A stretch of DNA of 64,000 nucleotides from Rhypophila decipiens (taxonomy: Eukaryota; Ascomycota; Sordariomycetes; Sordariales; Naviculisporaceae): the NCBI GenBank assembly GCA_033297075.1, contig MU858165.1, forward strand, positions 53,522 to 117,521. Reading direction: 5' to 3'. Below are positions 32,661-47,080 of the stretch, piece by piece. The notes below the pieces were generated by a model. That model was not told the origin of the DNA. It saw nothing but the letters and a program-made list of their open reading frames with translations, and made no database searches. The translations under genes were made by a program, and so were the position numbers. Position 1 is the stretch's first letter; every line of letters starts with the position of its first letter.

Positions 32661-35600
32661 TGTGCCTCTGGGCTAGGGCCGCACCGCAGACACAGGATGG
32701 AGGCGCTCTCGCTCTGCTGACGAGAACCGACGACGTTGCATGAAAGAGAGACCGTTTCGGCGGAAATATTGGTTTAGCGATGCTTCTAGCTCCTGGGATC
32801 CTTCCCTATTGGCGGCAATCTGGAGCCTTCTGACCTCGAGGAGGGATACAATTTGTTGAAGGGGCTGTCTGGCGCGAGATGGTGGTCTGTGGCGTCGACC
32901 GGGGGTTCCTGCGTACTTGTCACGCAAAAAGACCCTTGGCGGCTGAATCCAAAATTGTCAGCTCATGCCCGTTGTCTCGGTACGATAGGCTGTGTGAGCC
33001 CAATATGATACCGTGCGGTGTTTAGTGTATATGCATCATGTATGGACATCTTTGTACCTACTTACCCAGTGACAGTGAGAGAGTCTGCGGTGTCTTGTGG
33101 TGTTGGGTGTGGCAACCGTCAAGTGTGAGCCAGGACAGATGGTCGGCTTTCCAAAATGAGAAAAAGAAAGAGGAGATGAACCAGCAGTTTCAAGAGAGAA
33201 ACGTGGTTGTATCGTCCAGCGCGAGTCCCAGCCAAGCAGATCGAAGAATTGAAACTTGTGAATCAAAACGTTTCCCAAAGACAACTGGGACACTGCAGTT
33301 GCAAGTGAGGTGAGGGTGCCTCCTTCAGCTCCGCCCCTAAAGAACAAACCAGGTGACATACGAATCCTCCATACGAGGTAGTTACGCGCCACACGTGTAT
33401 CTCGGGGTACAGCTCCGGGTACAGTAATACACCATAAAACGGGAGGGGAAAAAACAAGCAACTCGCCTAAATATTTACACGTAGGGAAAGAGAGAAAAAG
33501 AAACCGAGAACCGGCAATGCGAAAGCAGGCGCGTGAAGCAAGGATCCCGGATCGACGAATGTCTGTGCCAAAGAATGGCAGGCGCATGACGCAAAATTTT
33601 GGCTCCTTCACCTGAAAGGAACGCTCCGCCTGGGTCCCGGTTCCGGTTCCTGGCCCCCTCAAAGAAAAGCTTGGCCATTGCCATGTATCGGATATGGCGT
33701 ATCTATACGGGATATGTATCTCTCGGAACTGCAGCATCAGATCAGGCTGCAGAATAAAAACGGTAGACGATGCGACCCCAAGGATTCTTCATGAACTTGT
33801 TGAAGAATCTCCCCTTTTTTTCTCCATATGTTTTATGCTGGCTGTGCAGCTGCCATCCCATTTTTCTTTTTTTGTTCTTCATGCGGCAGGACGCTGATCA
33901 TTATGTGGTACTGTACCTCCCGGTACGAATCTCCAGGGGCTAACCGTCTGGAACAAAGCTAAAAGATGACCCTGCTGCTAACCACGTTTGGCTTTGCGCC
34001 CAGTGAAATGTAGTAAATATCACACAGCCACGACAGTTCCTTCCTCTCGATGCAGATGCGTATCAGTAGCATCTATTTTAAGGCAAGGGTCTTTTTTCTT
34101 TCTAAGCATATTACATAATCTCGTACAACTTACTGTGATATCAGCGGGGAGGCCCAACGACGACAAGACGACGATGGAGTTGTAGGGCGGGGTTGGACGA
34201 ACTAACAAAAAAGAACAGGTTTTGATATTCGGATCCAACCCCGCCGGGCAAGAGAGTCCCAAAAGCAGGAATGTAGTCCTTCGGGGCCACTTCACGAACT
34301 CAACTTCCCGGTCGAATGAACGGGGTACGGGTAACGGGTACCAGAAATAGAGAGGGGCTCAAATATCTCTGTATGAGTGAAAAAAACACCAACTCTACGA
34401 TATGGACCAGTGACAATTGGCAAGGCGATTTAAAGACTGGGTTGACTGTATATGCTGTCGGTCCGTTCATCTATTTGTTCCAACTTCACCCGAAACCGAG
34501 ACGACATTTAAACTCACGGCAGAAATAAAGTAACGCAACCCACACTTCGAACTCCTATACCACCATCATCAGCAAATGAATCCTCCTCGCTCTCACACAC
34601 GGGAAGCAAGGCAGTGCGGTATAGTAATCCGGACTTTTGGTTCACATATTCGACCACGTATCATAAATGCCCATTCAGCCATCCATCTATGGAGGTCTAG
34701 ACCCCACCCCATCCTCGGGTCCTCAGATAATTCATCCATACCGGTACTCACTCCATACAACACCTCCTGAAATGACCTGCATGGGAAGTTTAAGATTCAG
34801 CCTCTTGAAGACTTCATTGATAATATCACCCGTGCCGCTCATTCTCTTAGCAAGCTTATATACATAGCTAAATCGTACTTTAAAACGGGTTGCTTACCTT
34901 CTTAATTAACCTTCTTCCACCTTGATGCATTCCAGATTCCAAGAGCAGGAGCTCGCATCAGCCCCCAACAACCAAAACTGGAATTGCACACCTGCCTGTC
35001 TATGGGTAGTAGTAGAGGACTCAACCAGGAGATAGAGAAAGAGGCGGGTAGATATACATAGCAGGCGATTGGGGAATTCCCTTTTTCACGGAGACTGAGC
35101 GAACTCCAAGATCTCACATGTTCCCTCCAACAGCTCGACGAGTTGCTACATGGCGACACCTACAGCGCCATGAAATCCGTCAAAGAACCATCATCACACC
35201 GAATTCAAAGTCGGTAGGTATGGTGACGAGCAGTGTCCTAAGCAATGAAGCCTAAGAGCAACATGTGTAAGTTCAAGTTGCACCTCGGTCCGTACCTTAT
35301 CTTAGGTGCCAGTACCTATCTCAACTCTAAGGTACCGTATCCGTATCCCGAGTTTATACTTTTCGTACCGTCGCCCGTCCGGGCGGACCGGTGTGCCAAA
35401 GCTTCGGAGCGGGTTAGCATGTGGGTACCATGGTGCCCGGGACGGGACGGATACGCACATCTCCGTCCGCTAGGTACATTCCCCAATCCCGACGGCGATC
35501 ATCTTCACAGAGCCATAACACCCTGTCGCTTCAAGTTCTTATCGCCATCAGAAACAATGGTCCAAGGTCTGACACCGCGTCTTACCGCCTCGAGCAAATA

Positions 35601-36655
35601 TTGTACTCACAAGCACATAATAGAGTGACACAGACAAAACATTCAAAATACGGGGTAGATTGCGAATCAACAGGATAGGTTTTTTTCTTGTATTTTTTAT
35701 TTTTATTTCGTGTGTTAAAGCTTGAAATGGTACTCATAGATTAGGATCCTGCCGTGAAATCATGAAAATAGAAATTCCACAGCGACCACAACAACTAGCC
35801 CACTTCCAGAAAAAAAAGTAAAGCTTGTGAAATCTGAACAGACCATCGTCAAGTTCAGTCGGTTGATAAACCCAACACAGTTAAGGCAGAGGTCCATTCA
35901 ACACGACGAAAACTCTGGCGACAATCTCCAAAAGAAAACTTCCTTCTATTCCATACTCCATGATGTGTACCTGCTCCTGGTCCCAAGTAATAAATCAAAG
36001 ACCTAGAGCCCTCCTCCCCCTTCGCGCCCCCAATAATTAGAACCTGGATACCTTGAAACAGCCTCCTGGGCCTTCGCCAATTCATCTTTTTCCCCCGCAG
36101 CCAGACGTATCTGATTTTCCATTAACAGAAATGAAAGCCGATTTGCAGGTCCCACGAAACCTTGAAGAGAGCCATACAGCTAAAAATGAGAAATCCACAA
36201 ATAGGTATTAAAGATTTCCCAGGGTGCAGAATACATATACCCCAGGCTACTAGGCAGAGAGGAATCTGCCCGTGAAAAAGCAACGAGACTAACATAAAAC
36301 AGTTGCCAAACAGATGAGAAAGATAACAAGAAATGAAACCGCTGTGCCAGACACGCATGGAAGTAGGTATCGTCATGCAGATTCGTGGCCGATAAATGAG
36401 AAAGGCGGAAAGAGAAAGTCAAATCGAAGGGGGTTGTTCCTATAAGCAGATGGGAGATGGTGGAGGGATGCGGTCAAAATCGACAGTAAAAAGGAAATAG
36501 CGACAAATGGACGCCCCACAGGCTTCCTGGTATATACAACAAGATCCTGAAAAACGCCAAAGGAAATAGCCGAGCGGAAGATGTTCTCGCGGTGGGGTAT
36601 AAGTACGTCATGAACCGTCTAAGATGAGACCCGATGAGAAGCTACACCCAAAGTC
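32661..36655. other. Gene-poor intergenic region, 4.0 kb
   Basis: Between the P4-ATPase start and the homeobox gene stop. The longest frame (33036-33737 minus, 233 codons) has no recognisable domain and overlaps low-bias sequence. No tRNA or repeat seen. It should include the flippase promoter and the 3' region of the homeobox gene. Confidence 0.5.
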
Positions 36656-38549
36656 CTACTGTTGGTGTACGCTCTCGGGAGACAGCGAGGCTGGGTCAAC
36701 ATCAAAGTGCTTGAGATCCATAAACTGATTGAGTTCCAAGTCGGCCTGGTTAGGCTCCGCAAACGGCGAGTGGGGGTGCATTGGGAGCGTAATGGTGTGC
36801 TTGGTCGGCTGGTACATGTCGCTGATGCTCTGACCGTCGTCCGAGATGGCAGACCCTTCGCAGATTGCGGGCATTGACATGGGTGATTCGCCCACAATGG
36901 CCGGATCTGAGTGGTTGAACGACAGAGGTGAGATCGACGGCGGCGGAACACCGAGGTTGGATGGATTGACAAGAGGCGAGAACGTGCCGCTGTAGGGAGT
37001 GTAGCTGGCTGCCGGAATTCCACTTTGGTCAGGGCCCTGAGACGCGAAGAAGTTTGGAGTCGAATAACCAGATGGCGAGGGTGCGGTTGTCGCCGACATG
37101 GGATAGGCGCGCATATCCAGTCCAAATCCGGCCTGAGTGTCAATCCGCAAATTGGGGTTCATCGGCCCCAGCATGTTTGGCTGTTGGGGAACCGGGGCGA
37201 AAAGATGAGGGCCGTTGTTGTGGCCCGGATTCTCGTGATGCTGGGTGATGTGGAAACTCGGTGGGTTCTGGAGCATTTGCATCGTCTGGAAATCGATGGG
37301 ACCAGGCACACTCCTACTGCGCTGTCTCTTGTGACCCGGACCACGCATCATCATAGCTCCTGTCGGCATGTTGATACCCCACTGAGATTCCTGGAACATG
37401 CCCACATGCGGTTGGGCAAAGTTTGGCTGAGAAGACGGGCGAGGGATGGGCGATACTGGGGCAGACATGGACAAGTGTTGAGGAACGGGCTCGAACAAGG
37501 GGTGCGGGTTGTGCCGATTCTGGTACGAGTCCAGGCTTACCAATTTCGCCAGTTGACCGCTCAAGACCTTGGGATTTCCTCCAAGGACGTGGGTGAGCAC
37601 CGTCGATGCCTGTTGATCTTCTGTGAAGTCGCTGACCTGGAAAAACCCAGATCCCGCTGCCGGAGAATCCATCATAAAGTATGGTGGGTTCAACAGCTCG
37701 ATTGTGATTCCACCTGCAAGATCCCCCTCGCCTGTGTTCAGGTAGATCTGTTTGATATACGCGAATGGATACTCGATCTTATAACCCGCTTGGTCGTTGT
37801 TGATGTAGTACGTCATGGTGCACTTGTCGGGCGAGTAGAAAATGATGAGGTCCATGGCGTTCTGTCCAACACGCATCCACTTGCCAATGGAGAGGGAGCG
37901 GCAGCTGAGATGGTGGATTAAAACCTTGCCCTGCCCGCCTTGGTCAGGGCCGAGCAGACCTTGGTGCCCGAAAGGCATCATGCTTCGACCGAAGAAACCA
38001 CCGAGGCCCTTGCCGTGCTCCATGGCCTGCATGGCAAGATACTGCTTCATCGACTCGGGGATTTGGTCAATGTCCTCGCCTGTCTCGAGGCTCTTCTTCG
38101 CCATGAGCTTGATCTTGGCGCGTCTATTTAGGGTTAGAATTGCGTGGCTACAGACAATGTTCGCGTATTGAAGCGTACCTGTTTTGGAACCAGATCTGAA
38201 CAGACCTTTCGGTCATGTTGATCTCTTCCGCTATTCTTTCGCGTACCGGGGCTGTGGGGGTAGGATTCTTGTTAAACTCCATTTCAAGAGTCGTCAACTG
38301 ATCTTGTGTCGCACGTTGCCTCTTCTGGTTCTTTTGCTGCTGGGTGAGAGTGCTCTTGCGAGGAGGGCGTCTCGAAGCCGAAGAATGGGCATTAGAAGAG
38401 GGGGTGGAGGGCGAGGGAGTCTGCTCGCCGGCGCTGCTGGGCGCGCCCGACGTTGGTGTGGGAAGAGGAGCATTGCTGGGAGACGGCGGTGACTGTGCTG
38501 GTTGAGGAGCAGCCAGGCTCTCCGACTTCACAGCTACTTCGGTAGCCAT
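36656..38549 (-). CDS. Homeodomain transcription factor (Pho2/Htf1-like)
   Basis: Nuclear DNA-binding regulator. Exons 38549-38179 and 38123-36656; intron 38178-38124 (GTACGC...TTCTAACCC...ATAG) splits the codon for Arg124. Product 612 aa. Homeodomain at about residues 75-134: basic arm KNQKRQRA, helix 1 LTTLEMEF, helix 3 [14 protein letters not shown] with Trp120, Phe121, Asn123. It is followed by [20 protein letters not shown] and a conserved fungal region [20 protein letters not shown] near residue 190, then Pro/Gln/Ser-rich activation-like sequence. This architecture fits filamentous-fungal homeobox proteins needed for conidiation (Htf1/MoHOX2-type) and is related to yeast Pho2; the exact orthologue is uncertain. 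The in-frame upstream extension lacks a better start than ATG 38549. The gene sits beside a very long gene-free upstream region. Confidence 0.9.
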
Positions 38550-41500
38550 TTCGGGCCCGTCGTCGCTGTGTACTCGGTGTGTGCAAGTGTTGTTGATCCT
38601 GATAAGCAAAAGCTTTCCTCGTAATCCTACACGTCGGTACACGTCGTCGGAAAACCTGTCGAACGTTCGGCTCGTTTCGCACAATCGCGTATCGATCGAC
38701 GACCAGGAGCAGTTGATTGTTGCTTGTTGGAGAGGGGGTTGATGCTCGTCGAGGTGGCTGGGAGTAGCTTGTCGCGTAGAGAACGATGAAATACAGAACT
38801 AAGAAATGTAGTGTAGTAAGGAGTGTCGTCCTGGACCGCAGTCGGAACAGGAGGTGGTTTCGAGTAGGATGGCTCGACAGGGTCAATCCTCAAAAAGAAG
38901 TTGGGGTTTTGACGGTCAAGCCTGTTAAAGAATGTAAGAATCGGACCCGTAAAGAGTGGACGGGATACCGTATAGTGGTTGAATTTGTTTATTTTCAAGG
39001 GAGTGACTGTGGTGAGGAAAGAAAAAGTGAAAAAGAGAAAGCGGGGGAAGACGAGTCGAGACCGACAACGACGATGATGATGGAGACGATGGTGGATGAA
39101 AAAAGAGAGACTGAGAAAAAAAGAGCGGCAGCGTTTGGGGCCTGGGATGGGGGGGATACGAAGAAGAGGAGAATGGAGCTCAGGAGGAAGGGGCGGAAAG
39201 GGCCAGCCAGCCAGTGTGAGCCAGGGCCGGTCGGGAGTGGTGGGTCCCAAGCACAAGCAGTCAGGCACAGAAAAAGCACGGGACACATTCAGGAACAGAC
39301 GACAAGAACAGGCAGGGACGGGCGGTCGGCGGCTGCCCCTCCCACACTTGAGCTCGAACTGGCACTGGGCGGGTCATGCGGGTCCGATGAGGGATTGGCT
39401 GACAGTCGCTCTCAGTGGTTCATTCGGTCCACCGTGCAGGAGTCGTGCAGCAGCCTGCGCCAGTGCACACACACAAAATGCACACGCTGCAGAAGCCTGA
39501 AAGTGCCACAGACACGCCGCTGAACGGCGGGAAAGCTACAAGGCGTTTCCCTGCAAGATGACAGTGTGTAGCACAGTGCTATTCCTTTTTTGTTCGACTT
39601 TCTTGGGATGCACCTGTCCGACAACTCGTCCCTCAGTCGATACTTGTTGCACCACACATTGCATCAAACAGAAACCTCCCCAGCAATTCCCAGCTTCCAC
39701 GAACTGACGGTGACATTGACAATGACAGTCGCTGATGATCCTCCTCGCCGTTCTGTCAGTCTGTGCCTTGGATATAATTCCGAACCACCATCTTCCAGTC
39801 TCAATTGAGCTGCACTGGAGTCTGGAGGGTCCATGACTGATCGCCGAACAAGACAAGCAAATGGTGCATTTTCTGTATGTATCCGTACCTGGACCCAACA
39901 CCGAAAACCCACTTTATCATGACACCGTCTTTCCTTTCCCCTCTGGGGTTTTCAGTCCCATTCTTATGCGAAAACGGTGAAACAAGCACAACGAGGCGGT
40001 GCTTACTTGCTTGTGACAACTACAGTCAGGTCACAAAAGCTGCTGTCGGTCGGTCAAGATTCTTCCCTCTCCTGATTCTATTTCGGACCCGACATTTCTT
40101 GGCCGATGACCAGCACATGAACAAGTGATGGGCTCGACAATCTCACGACCACGGGGAGGTCATCCGATATCCGTATCGCGATGCCGTACTCGGGATCCAT
40201 CGAGTCAGTTGCGCAGTTCCCTGTCTACTGCACCCGGTACAGCGCACCTTGCTGGTTTTGGCCTGGTTACAGCCGTCTTCGGGTATCGATACACTAGAGC
40301 TTGCACACCGTCGATGTCTTGTGGAGCAACAATCCAGATATGAGCACCATGCTGGTTCGTTCACCTCATCCCGTGTCGCCGTTGCACAACCCAATTTTCT
40401 TGTCACCGTTGGGCTTGTCGAGGAGTGTATGACACGGTGTGCGGGCTGTTTTCTATCGTCTCATCGCGACAGGCCAGAATCTTGTCAAGCATCGCCGCAG
40501 ATGGGCGGGCCAGGCGGGCCTCGGGGCGGTCAGATGTCGTCCAACGGCGCTACCAGTCAATTCTCTCAGGGGCCCTGGGACTCTGGACGTTGGGAATTAA
40601 CAACCTGCCTGCCGGTCCTTAACAACTCCATCCAACATCGCCTAGCGTGAATCGGCACCAAGCCTGGGCGATACGGGTAGCGTAGCGTCAAACCTTTTGT
40701 GGTCGACACGTGTACCGAGTACCGTACACTACAATTGTACCTTTTGCCAGCCGTCACGGGTTTCCTTGGTGCTCTTTTTCCTCCTCTTGAACATCGGCAG
40801 AACCAGGACGAGCCCCATCACCCCAGGTTTTACCTCGTTCCGCCATTCTCTGCTGAGCCGAAGACGCGGTCGTAGTGCCTCGCACAGCAGTGCGTATGTA
40901 CCAACTCCGGAGTCTCTGTGCCGTTGAGCCAAGCCTAGACCGTCAACCAGTTTCAGCTTCCCATGCTTTTATACACCTATTTTTGATAGGACGACGCGGT
41001 TCAACTTCAGTTGTTCACTCCAGACCACAAGAGGTAGTACTGACCTAGAACCAACCAATCGGCGCGCTGTCTTCATGCCCCACACCTTAAGAAAGACAGA
41101 AAAAGGGGGAATCAACGCCAACCCCAAAATCGGTCAGATGGCTGAGTAAACCTGCACTGTGTGGCTTGTTTCCCAAGATCGACGATGCGATATCATGGGG
41201 CTCGTTTTCATCAAGCCAACAACAAACACATTCTCAAATCCCAACCAGCACCACCTCGGCATTCTGCACAAACAAGTATAATTTGACTGCATGCCATGCA
41301 CATGAAGCTCATGAACTAGATGGATAAGTCCGGCTCGAGGCGCAATTACGTGCGTTTCCAACATCGGGTTTCTTGGCCTTCAATTCCATGCCCTCTTCTG
41401 CATGTACCAATGTTTCGACTTGCCCATCCTGCAGCAGACGAGACAGTCATCCGAAGATCGCCGACGATTTCAGGAAAAGGACGGTGTTTGTGGTATTGAT

Positions 41501-44500
41501 CTACCCGAGCTTGTTCTTTCCAGTCTCTTTCTTGCAGATAGGCTTTGATACCCGGAGACTTTCGCGCACTTCACTTCGTTATGGGCTTGCCATCTGATTC
41601 TGTATTGGAAAGTAGATACTCGCATTGCCACCGCCTGTGCGACACAAAGTGGCAGAGGTCCAACGGCGCAGGTCTCTGTTCCTGCAGACGCTCAAGACGC
41701 AGCACAATGCAGGTCCTTGACACTGTGTCGTCCCTGGCCGTGTTCCTGCATCGAGGTTTTTTACGACTGGACGATTCCAGCGTCAGCCCGATGGTCTGTT
41801 CTCTGTGCAAGGTACCACCCTCTGGTACCACAATCCAATACAATGATGGCAGTTGATTCCAGGACAAGACACAGTGGTGGATGCCTCGTCCCGCCCAGCG
41901 CATTTTTGTAACGACTTTTGAGTCTTTGAGCGACTGATTCACCTGCAGTCGACCGATACGCGGTACCAGCACTCCTTGGAATATCAGTTCTCATCCTAGC
42001 TCCGGGCCATGGCCATGGGCCGATACGGGTAAAGGCATCGAGTACCTACGCGGGTGCTCCACGGCCCATCGTGCACACGCCACCGCAGTTTGTTTGCTGG
42101 TCTCTTGTGTACGGTACGCTACCCGATCTCGTGATGATCGGGCCTTGGATGAACGCTTCAGCCAGACAATGATCTACCCGTAACGGTACACGTCCCTGCG
42201 CGAACCGATGGAATGGTGACCGGGAAGCGGAACGACAAGGCAAGTTGGTGATATACGTTTTTTGTTCCTCCTCTCACCTCCTACATGCAGGAATCCTCTG
42301 ATCCAAGTATGCAGTGCAGCAACAAGCTGACAGATGCATCGGAGGATTGAGTTGCAAAGAGGCGCCAGAAATAGAAAGACCGGGCATAAAGCATCTGGAC
42401 ACCCGACTGAGTGCATGTGCTGTTGAAGCCCAATCTAACCTCACGTTTTCCACAGCCTGCCATGCCGTGGAAGAACAAACCCCCCTTTCTCACCTTGCCG
42501 TCGTCCTCTTGTCAAGAGCAGGCGGATGGTGGACTGGGCCAGTCTCCCAAAGTCCAGAGTTTGAGATGATTCCGGCTCTTGAGTCATATGTCAAACAATG
42601 CCAGCAAATGTCAAATCATCTTGTTTCCCGAACCATCAGATAATGATTCTTACCAGGTTCGGAATCTTTTCAAGGCTGTCAGGTTTGGAGCTGAGGATGA
42701 CAGCCGTTTGGGAATGGCTTCCCAAATGTTGGTGGGGAACTCGCACCTCTGCACTCCGCACTGTGACCCTTTTTCTGTTCACGTTGTTACCCCTGAGCAA
42801 GACGGGGTGGGGGGGTGGAACTGGGGGCGTGAGTTTTTCAAACCACACAAAAATCCCACTGAAAAAAAAACGCTCTCCTTGGCCTTTCTCCATTGCCCCA
42901 TTTTACCCCTGGATCAAGCGGCTGTGTGGGTCATCGGTGTGGGTGGGTTGGTGGGTGTGTCGTGCAGGGGTTCAACAGGCGGCTTGACCAGGAACGCCTT
43001 TTGGACGGAAGAGCGCTGATTGGCTGGTTATCTGCCCCCCTGCCTTCTTGCTTCGGACGGGGGAATACTGACAAAACTGGCTTAGCCTCGATTATGCCAC
43101 GACCACTCGCCCGAACGAGACCCGGGTTCTTCTCGTTGTTGGTGTGTCATGTTCTTCTTCACCACTTTCCTTTTTTCGTCTGATCTTGCCTGCCGTTCTT
43201 CTTCTCTTTCGCCCTTCTCCTTGGCCCCCACTTACCGCCAGCCTGATGAGGCCTGGCCAGTCAGCAGATCCCCCCGCGATCATCGCTGATAACACGGGGG
43301 AGAGGGAACTCCTGGATCTTCATATCATGGCAAGCATGGCTTCTCCGGACTGAAAATACAGCAAGACTATTATCACACACACGTCTACGAACTGTCAATC
43401 GAGTGATTGTAAAATCATCTGCTCCTAACACAACTGCCGCCGTCTGCCGAGTGAGATTTGGCCGGAGCAGGTCACAGTGCCTTATGCCTCACCGTTTCGA
43501 GCGACATAGCTTCAGGCATAAACGTAGGAGCGGACGATGGGGCCAACTGGGGAATGCCTCATCCGTGCGTGCGTTGTGCGGCAGTTCTCATTTATGTCTT
43601 CTCACCTCATGTGTGGTTGCACCAGTGTCTTGCCTTGTTATGCTGCGAGTGAGAGAGTGGACAAGAGAGCGCGTCCATCAGGGACACGCGCCTAGAGCTA
43701 CAAGTTCACGGACGTGAGGCTGCGGCGATCTTTTATGCATCTGTTTTTGAACCAAAAGTTTCGAGAAGGGGGGTCACGATGAGGTTGGGGTGTTGATTGG
43801 TCAGAAAGGTATCTGCCGTTCATGCGCTCAACAGAAGAGCAAACAACTTTTGTCTGGCAACCCAGCAAAGATACCACTCTGAAGTCTGGAGAGGAAAGAC
43901 CATATTTTGAGAATGTAGTGCGTCAGAGTATTGGTCTGGCCTTTCTCTTTTTTCTCCTTTTTGGAACTCCAGCCAGGAAGAAAAAGATCCAGAAGCCCGT
44001 CTCGAAGAATAAGAATCACGGAAGGGGTGCTTCGATGGGCTGGCTTGTTCCCGCCCTGTTCGTTCACCCCTGATCCACTGGCACGAGGCCTTACAAGGAT
44101 GGATGGATCTAATGGTGAGTTGGGAATGGGATTTACACAACACAAGGATCAAGGAATGAAAAGAAGACTTGGGGTTCAGAAAGTGCCATGTGGTTTCTTC
44201 AAATTTTGTCCAGGTGGTGACAAGACGCCGTTTCACGACGTGGATTGGTCAGGTGGGACCCCTCCATTCCGGGGCCGGGAGCGATGCTCGCACGGCGACT
44301 GGACGGAGGTCATCCCGAGCTACCAACCACACCTACTGAACCCGGGCGGCCAATCGCCGACCCAGGTCTCGGTAGTTTCGATATTTCGTGGCGTTGGTTT
44401 CTTCAGGTCTTGTTTGCAAACCAGGTTTTCTGCGCTCGTCATGCCACCAACTGATCTGGATGCTGGGACTAACATTCTTGACCGACACCGCTTCCTTCAT

Positions 44501-46789
44501 GGTTTATCATGTTGGCCACTCCTTTTGAACATCTGCGCGCCTGCTGAGCTGGCAATCCATCCATCCTTTTCTCGAGATCCGCGCTTACACGGCTGGGCTG
44601 ATCTCAGTCTCAACATTACGATTGGGTCTCGGCCAGCGTCGCGATAATCACCGAGCAGAGACAATAGTTGACTATCGTATCCACGTATATACTCTACTGA
44701 CGCATACCACCTAGGAAATCTGGCTTCGAGACGAGAGGCTGAATAAATTCTAGATCATTACCTTCCCTATCTCGGGCACACCAGCCGAAAGCGCTTCGAC
44801 CAAGCTGAGCGAGCGAGCGAGGCTACGCTAGGCTTTGTATCCGCTTTTGGCAGATGCGCCAGAAGGGTCTCGGAGGTTTCGAAACCAATGGCAAGGCAAT
44901 TGTCAAACACTTGGGCCGATTACATCACATGACTTGAACCTGAATGTGGGAGGGATGCGAAAGCTCAGACTCGGGCTCGGCCGGGTTCATCGGGGATGCG
45001 GTCAAATGTGGAGAAGTCGGCCGGCGCGCCGAGGCGGGTGCGTCAATGCCCGATCCTGGGACGGACGAACGGCAGAAGTCAAGTTTGACTTAAGGAAAAA
45101 GCAATGCGAATAGCATCCACTTTTCCAGTTCCCGGTGGATATTTATCCCGCATATGGACCATTTTCTTATTTAGCGTCAAACTTGAAGGGCTCGTTACAC
45201 CATTCACCAGTCGTGCCTGACCAGAAAAAGAAAAACAACACGGTGGTAGCATTACCCCAGGTTATTAGTAGTTACACATATATTAACATGCTCCCGGTCG
45301 ATATCCGAGCGGATGCGATACGGTTCCAAGATCCGACATATTCTCATGGAACACACCGACGACTGTCGCCAGGATAACGCAGCGGCAGGCAACAATCGTT
45401 TTCTTCTCTTTCTTCTTCGGGTTCTCTTCCCCCCTTTTTCCATCTTCTTGCCCCTTTTGTTGATCTGTCTTCCGATAACCCGCAAGGTGATCCGCTCCCC
45501 GTACCATTCTGAGAAAAAGCCAAGACTCGTCAAGTTTATGCCCTATGCATCACTCACGACCAACATCCACACATTGATCTACTCAAAAAGTGTCTGTGTG
45601 TATGCGTGCATCAAGAAAAGATGGGATGATAATGCCCCGTGTGCACAGTCACTTGTCCTTTCCGTTCACCCATTGTTGGGGTATTTCTGGTTCTCTAAAT
45701 CATACTGTATGTACTGTTGTATTGTACCGTACAGTCCAAGTTGAAACTTCATGAGGCTTTGCTGTCGATCATTTGTTTGGACTACCTACGCTTTGGGGAT
45801 AGTTCATGTGTTCGAAGTTGTAGCTGTATATAGGACGACGGATACAACTGTTGCAGTTGTAGTGCAGTACACTGCCTGACAGCACGAAACTTTTTCCACC
45901 ATGCCGGTCTTGTGTGTAGGGACTCAACAGCGGAGAGGTTTGGTCGAGCTATCACGCCCTCACGCCCCGAACCGGCTGAAGACGGATCCATGAACTGGCA
46001 AAGCAGGACGAGGCAGGGATGGCAGTGTTGTTTGGGAGATCACGAAAAGAGATCATCAACCAAAGCTCTGTGCGCAGAATGCCAGGGACTCATTCCATCT
46101 GCCCATCACTGTGAGCGCATATCATTCCCATCAGCCTCAAATTCCGGCAATCTTCTAGAGACGGAACCAAAGGGGATATTCTCGTCTGTGCGTCATGAAG
46201 CCATGCAATGATCGGATGAAGAGGAACTCTGGAACGCATAAAAAATCATGGAGAAGCGTGCGCCAGGTACGGATTCTTATACGGCACTCAAACTCACACA
46301 CCGCTTGCTGGGTAGCGGGAGCATTGTGGATATGACGATGTTATGCTACGTATTGCTTACTTGATACATACATGGGCGAATTCACCTAACCTACTGGACA
46401 GAGAGTAAGTTCGGCTTGCCTGCCGCACATGATCGCCGCTAGAATCTACTTCAGCAAGAAGGAATACATGACCAAGATGGACAGATTGTAGGCAGGCCCA
46501 ACCTAGGAATTAATAGTGTCTCTTATAGAAATCCACAGCCCATATGGTACCATGGTCCGCCCACGGACGAACCCGCACCTGTGTTGCAAATTGATGGAGT
46601 CTTTAAACTCTCAACAGCCAAAGACGGTACTTGGCGTAGATGACTTCTGTTCCTGGGCTTGAAGTTAAAGCGGACATGGCAGCCGACAAGGGAGGGACCT
46701 GGTGTAAATCTCATCCGTTACCGGTCTGCGAGCGTGTTCCTCCTTTAGTAGGTATATGCTGTTTTCTTTATCATGCCGTATGCTATGTA

Positions 46790-47080
46790 AAAACAAAGAT
46801 AAAAAGAATATTTGACGAGGAGTGAAGACGACCTAGAGGTAATGTTGTCTCTTCAGCCGTTGTTTACCTTAGTTCAGGGCTGTAAGAATAGGAACCAAAA
46901 GCCCTTAATTTTATTCTTATACGCCTTCAAGTTTCTCTATAAAGGCATTTTCCCCTTCCCTGATAGGCGTGTGTATGTCCATGTTAAGGCGTTTACGGGA
47001 TATCCTGAGGGCCTATATCTTGTTATATAGAGGCGTATTTAATTAATCTTGAAGGCCCTTGCAGATCTGGAAATACCGTA
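46790..47080. repeat. AT-rich decayed repeat tract
   Basis: AT-rich stretch with motifs shared with other islands in the window: TTCTTATACGCCTTCAAG, TCTCTATAAAGGCATTTTCC, TATAGAGGCGTAT. No coding capacity. Limits are set by composition and are approximate. Confidence 0.35.

Noticed and set aside
33036..33737. 233-codon minus-strand frame in the 33-kb gap
   Set aside because: No motif, mixed composition, not supported by a promoter or splice pattern.
36619..37921. Frames overlapping the homeobox gene on both strands
   Set aside because: Shadows of the Pro/Ser/Gln-rich C-terminal exon; no homology-like motifs.
38627..39286. 219-codon minus-strand frame upstream of the homeobox start
   Set aside because: Pyrimidine-rich leader/promoter DNA translated as Phe/Leu/Ser/Pro; overlaps the homeobox gene start region.
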